Below are positions 18,935 to 20,799 of a DNA stretch of 20,799 nt, piece by piece. This DNA is from UBA6065 sp038063975. GTDB taxonomy: Bacteria; Patescibacteriota; Minisyncoccia; Phycocordibacterales; UBA6065. The notes beneath the pieces are model-generated. The model ran no database searches. It was not told the origin of the DNA and saw only the letters and a program-made list of their open reading frames with translations. The stretch spans positions 1 to 20,799 of the forward strand of contig JBBTTY010000034.1 of the NCBI GenBank assembly GCA_038063975.1, written 5' to 3'. Both the position numbers and the translations under genes were made by a program. Within the stretch, counting starts at the first letter, position 1, and each line of letters opens with the position of its first letter.

Positions 18935-20266
18935 ATGCAAAAAGCAAAAATCCAGATCGAGCACATCTCGATCGATCTCCTAAAACCAGCCGAGTATAAT
19001 CCCCGCAAGTGGGATAGACAGGCGGAGGAACAGTTGAAAGAAAGTATCAGGCGTTACGGTGTTGTTGACCCTCTCCTCGTCAACTCTGCCGAGGAAAGAA
19101 AAAATATCGTCATCGGAGGACATTTTCGTCTCTCGGTTATCAAAGGGCTCGGTTTTAAGGAAGTGCCAGTGGTCTATATAAACATCCCCGACATCGAAAA
19201 GGAGAAGGAGTTGAATATCCGTCTCAACAAAAATACTGGAGAATTTGACTGGGATATCCTCGCCACATTTGATGAGACCTTTCTCTCAAGTGTCGGCTTC
19301 TCCTCAGAAGACCTCGATGATATATTCGCCATTGAAGAAACGCCGGAGCAATTTGATTTGGAAAAAGAACTCAAAAAACTCAACATCACTGAAATCAAGA
19401 TACAGAAAGGTGACGTCTATGACTTGAATGGATCACGACTAATGTGCGGTGACAGCACTATCGAATCAGATGTACTGAAATTGATGGGAGATGAAAAAGC
19501 TGACATGGCGTTTACGGATCCTCCGTATCTTTTAGATTACCTCAAAGGCAAGAAGAAAAAAGGTGACGCTGTGACAGGCTTCGGAAACAAGCGTGATCGC
19601 AGATACTTAGAAACGGATGTTCTCCCACCTGACTTCACTGAAAAGTGGATGGCTAATATAGCCAAGATACAGAAGCCAGACTTCTCCATCATCATATTCG
19701 AAAATCCAAAGAATCTCCGCATCATCTGGAATGAGCTTGAAAAGCACTGGAAGTACAGAAACACTCTCACATGGCATGTACCCAACAGAATGCAGGGGTT
19801 TTCGGCGAAATATAAGTTTTTTAACAAAACTGATATCGCTCTCATTGGTACTGGTGGCACCGTGTCCTTGAATATTAAACCGGAATCTGACGAACTCCTG
19901 CAAAATGAATATGAAAATGCAATCTTCGCCACATCAGGTAAGCCACACTGGGAATCGTATGAGAAAGGCAAGAAAATATGCCCAACCGATTTCATCTCTC
20001 ACACTGCCGCTGACAAAAAATCATCTGGACAGGAAATAATCTTCGGCACGAAGCCTCTTGAACTTCTCATTCCCTATATCAAGGTGCTCACCGAGCGAAA
20101 TGCTCTCATTATCGAACCATTCGGCGGTAGCGGATCAACCTTGATAGCGGCTACCAAAATGAAACGGCGATGTTACCTCATGGAAAAGAGTCCTGTGTAC
20201 GCCGAGGTGATTCTCAATCGTTGGTCGAAACTTACCGGCCTCACAGCTAAGAAAATTCATGACTGA
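18935..20266 (+). CDS. ParB-like domain fused to DNA methyltransferase (phage type)
   Basis: 443-aa fusion. Residues about 5-95 are a ParB/Srx-like domain (ISIDLLKPAEYNPRKW, LKESIRRYGVVDPLLV, VIGGHFRLSVIKGLG). Residues about 155-440 are an N4/N6 amino methyltransferase: catalytic motif TDPPY (about 194-198) comes before the cofactor motif EPFGGSGSTLIAA (about 390-402), the beta-class order. It should methylate adenine or cytosine in a short site; the site cannot be predicted. Such fusions are typical of phages and prophages and lie beside terminase genes, as here. No restriction enzyme partner is visible, so protection from host restriction is the likely purpose (inference). Its stop overlaps the next gene by eight bases. 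Confidence 0.92.
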   Translation: MQKAKIQIEHISIDLLKPAEYNPRKWDRQAEEQLKESIRRYGVVDPLLVNSAEERKNIVIGGHFRLSVIKGLGFKEVPVVYINIPDIEKEKELNIRLNKNTGEFDWDILATFDETFLSSVGFSSEDLDDIFAIEETPEQFDLEKELKKLNITEIKIQKGDVYDLNGSRLMCGDSTIESDVLKLMGDEKADMAFTDPPYLLDYLKGKKKKGDAVTGFGNKRDRRYLETDVLPPDFTEKWMANIAKIQKPDFSIIIFENPKNLRIIWNELEKHWKYRNTLTWHVPNRMQGFSAKYKFFNKTDIALIGTGGTVSLNIKPESDELLQNEYENAIFATSGKPHWESYEKGKKICPTDFISHTAADKKSSGQEIIFGTKPLELLIPYIKVLTERNALIIEPFGGSGSTLIAATKMKRRCYLMEKSPVYAEVILNRWSKLTGLTAKKIHD

Positions 20267-20690
20267 TACTACATATGACATAACGATCAAGGAACGGCAA
20301 GAAAAAGAAAAGCAGACGCTCGTCGGTGTTCTCAAAGAACTGCCAATCATCCAGGCCGCCTGTAAACGTGCAGGAATCTCGCGTGATACCTATTACAGAT
20401 GGCGCCGCGAAGACAAGATATTCCGCAGAGAAAGCGAAAATGCACTTAATCAAGGCATCGAATTCGTGAGCGATATGAGCGAATCACAACTCATAACACT
20501 CATCAAGGATCAGAAAATGCCGGCCATTGCCATGTGGCTCAAACATAACCATCCGCGCTATGGCTCAAAAAATAGGTCATATACCCCCATAGCTTCGAAC
20601 GAAGAACTAACCCCCGAGGAGGAACAGATGGCGCTTGATGCCCTCAAGCTCGTTTCAGGCAATGTCGTCTCCAACCACAAACATGACTGA
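20259..20690 (+). CDS. Probable phage terminase small subunit
   Basis: 143-aa DNA-binding protein. A helix-turn-helix is visible near residues 30-50 (PIIQAACKRAGISRDTYYRW), followed by a helical region (SENALNQGIEFVSDMSESQL) and AIAMWLKHNHPRYG, a pattern common in terminase small subunits and related phage DNA-recognition proteins. It would select phage DNA for packaging. Position between a phage methyltransferase and a frame resembling the start of a terminase large subunit supports the call. It overlaps both neighbours by eight bases (ATGACTGA), so translation is coupled. An alternative is a transposon-type HTH protein. Confidence 0.72.
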   Translation: MTDTTYDITIKERQEKEKQTLVGVLKELPIIQAACKRAGISRDTYYRWRREDKIFRRESENALNQGIEFVSDMSESQLITLIKDQKMPAIAMWLKHNHPRYGSKNRSYTPIASNEELTPEEEQMALDALKLVSGNVVSNHKHD

Positions 20691-20799
20691 AATATCCCCC
20701 CAATATTTAGAACGGATCCGGGACAATAAGAGAGTGAGACAACGATTAGCGTTCGAGGATCCGTTTTGGTTTTGCCTCTTGTATTTACGGCATCACTTC
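20683..20799 (+). CDS. Probable terminase large subunit, 5' fragment cut by window end
   Basis: The last 39 codons remain open to the window edge. The start ATG at 20683 overlaps the small-subunit gene by eight bases, the same stop/start arrangement as at the previous junction; an in-frame ATG at 20662 is possible but would increase the overlap. The visible product has a basic helix (LERIRDNKRVRQRLA) followed by FEDPFWFCLLYLRHHF, which resembles the segment ahead of the ATPase domain in terminase large subunits, where aromatic residues and a His/Phe end are common. Walker motifs lie beyond the window, so the call depends on context. Confidence 0.5.
   Translation, partial: MTEISPQYLERIRDNKRVRQRLAFEDPFWFCLLYLRHHF

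Overview
The window looks like a piece of a Candidate Phyla Radiation (Patescibacteria, probably Parcubacteria-like) chromosome. The evidence is a 23S rRNA gene broken by group I introns, very compact genes (ValS of 731 aa, tRNAs overlapping coding ends), a type IV pilin cluster next to LepA, a TsaD with a long insertion, few Shine-Dalgarno sites and many start codons sitting just behind a -10 box. This is inference from gene content; no search was run. A run of 100 N (10171-10270) shows it is a scaffold.

Layout. 1-2830: the 3' part of a 23S rRNA gene with three group I introns at positions that align with E. coli 2262, 2504 and 2593, all near the peptidyl-transferase centre. The first intron carries a LAGLIDADG endonuclease gene whose stop codon lies in the 3' exon. 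A 5S rRNA gene and a terminator follow. 2850-6992: a type IV pilin region with a major pilin under its own promoter and terminator, then a tight run of pseudopilin, prepilin peptidase, three more pseudopilins and a PilX-like protein. 7046-10426: LepA, a divergent pair made of a 36-aa membrane protein and an FtsB-like protein, tRNA-Gly, a glutaredoxin-like protein, tRNA-Arg, a 72-aa membrane protein, then a 37-bp tandem repeat that copies the start of the adjacent tRNA-Phe gene and surrounds the assembly gap.

10535-11603: a probable toxin-antitoxin pair (HTH plus Panacea-domain antitoxin, RelE-like toxin). 11616-16772, minus strand: Hsp20, a PrsW-family membrane protease, ValS, TsaD, tRNA-Val and an MTH1-like Nudix hydrolase. 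The tsaD start codon shares its A with the encoded CCA end of tRNA-Val. 16791-18553: an accessory segment with a three-helix membrane protein and a DUF3800 protein (minus strand), flanked by two diverged copies of a roughly 100-bp non-coding element, then a 57-aa gene. 18685-20799: the left part of a phage-like packaging module on the plus strand, with a possible 49-aa protein, a ParB-methyltransferase fusion, a terminase small subunit and the first codons of a probable terminase large subunit. The last three genes are linked by 8-base stop/start overlaps.

The strongest general signal is promoter layout. In at least ten places an (often extended TGn) -10 hexamer lies 6-11 bases before an ATG, which predicts mostly leaderless mRNAs. 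The most unusual local structures are the intron cluster, the promoter/tRNA-like tandem repeat, the tRNA-Val/tsaD fusion point and the duplicated non-coding element around the DUF3800 operon.
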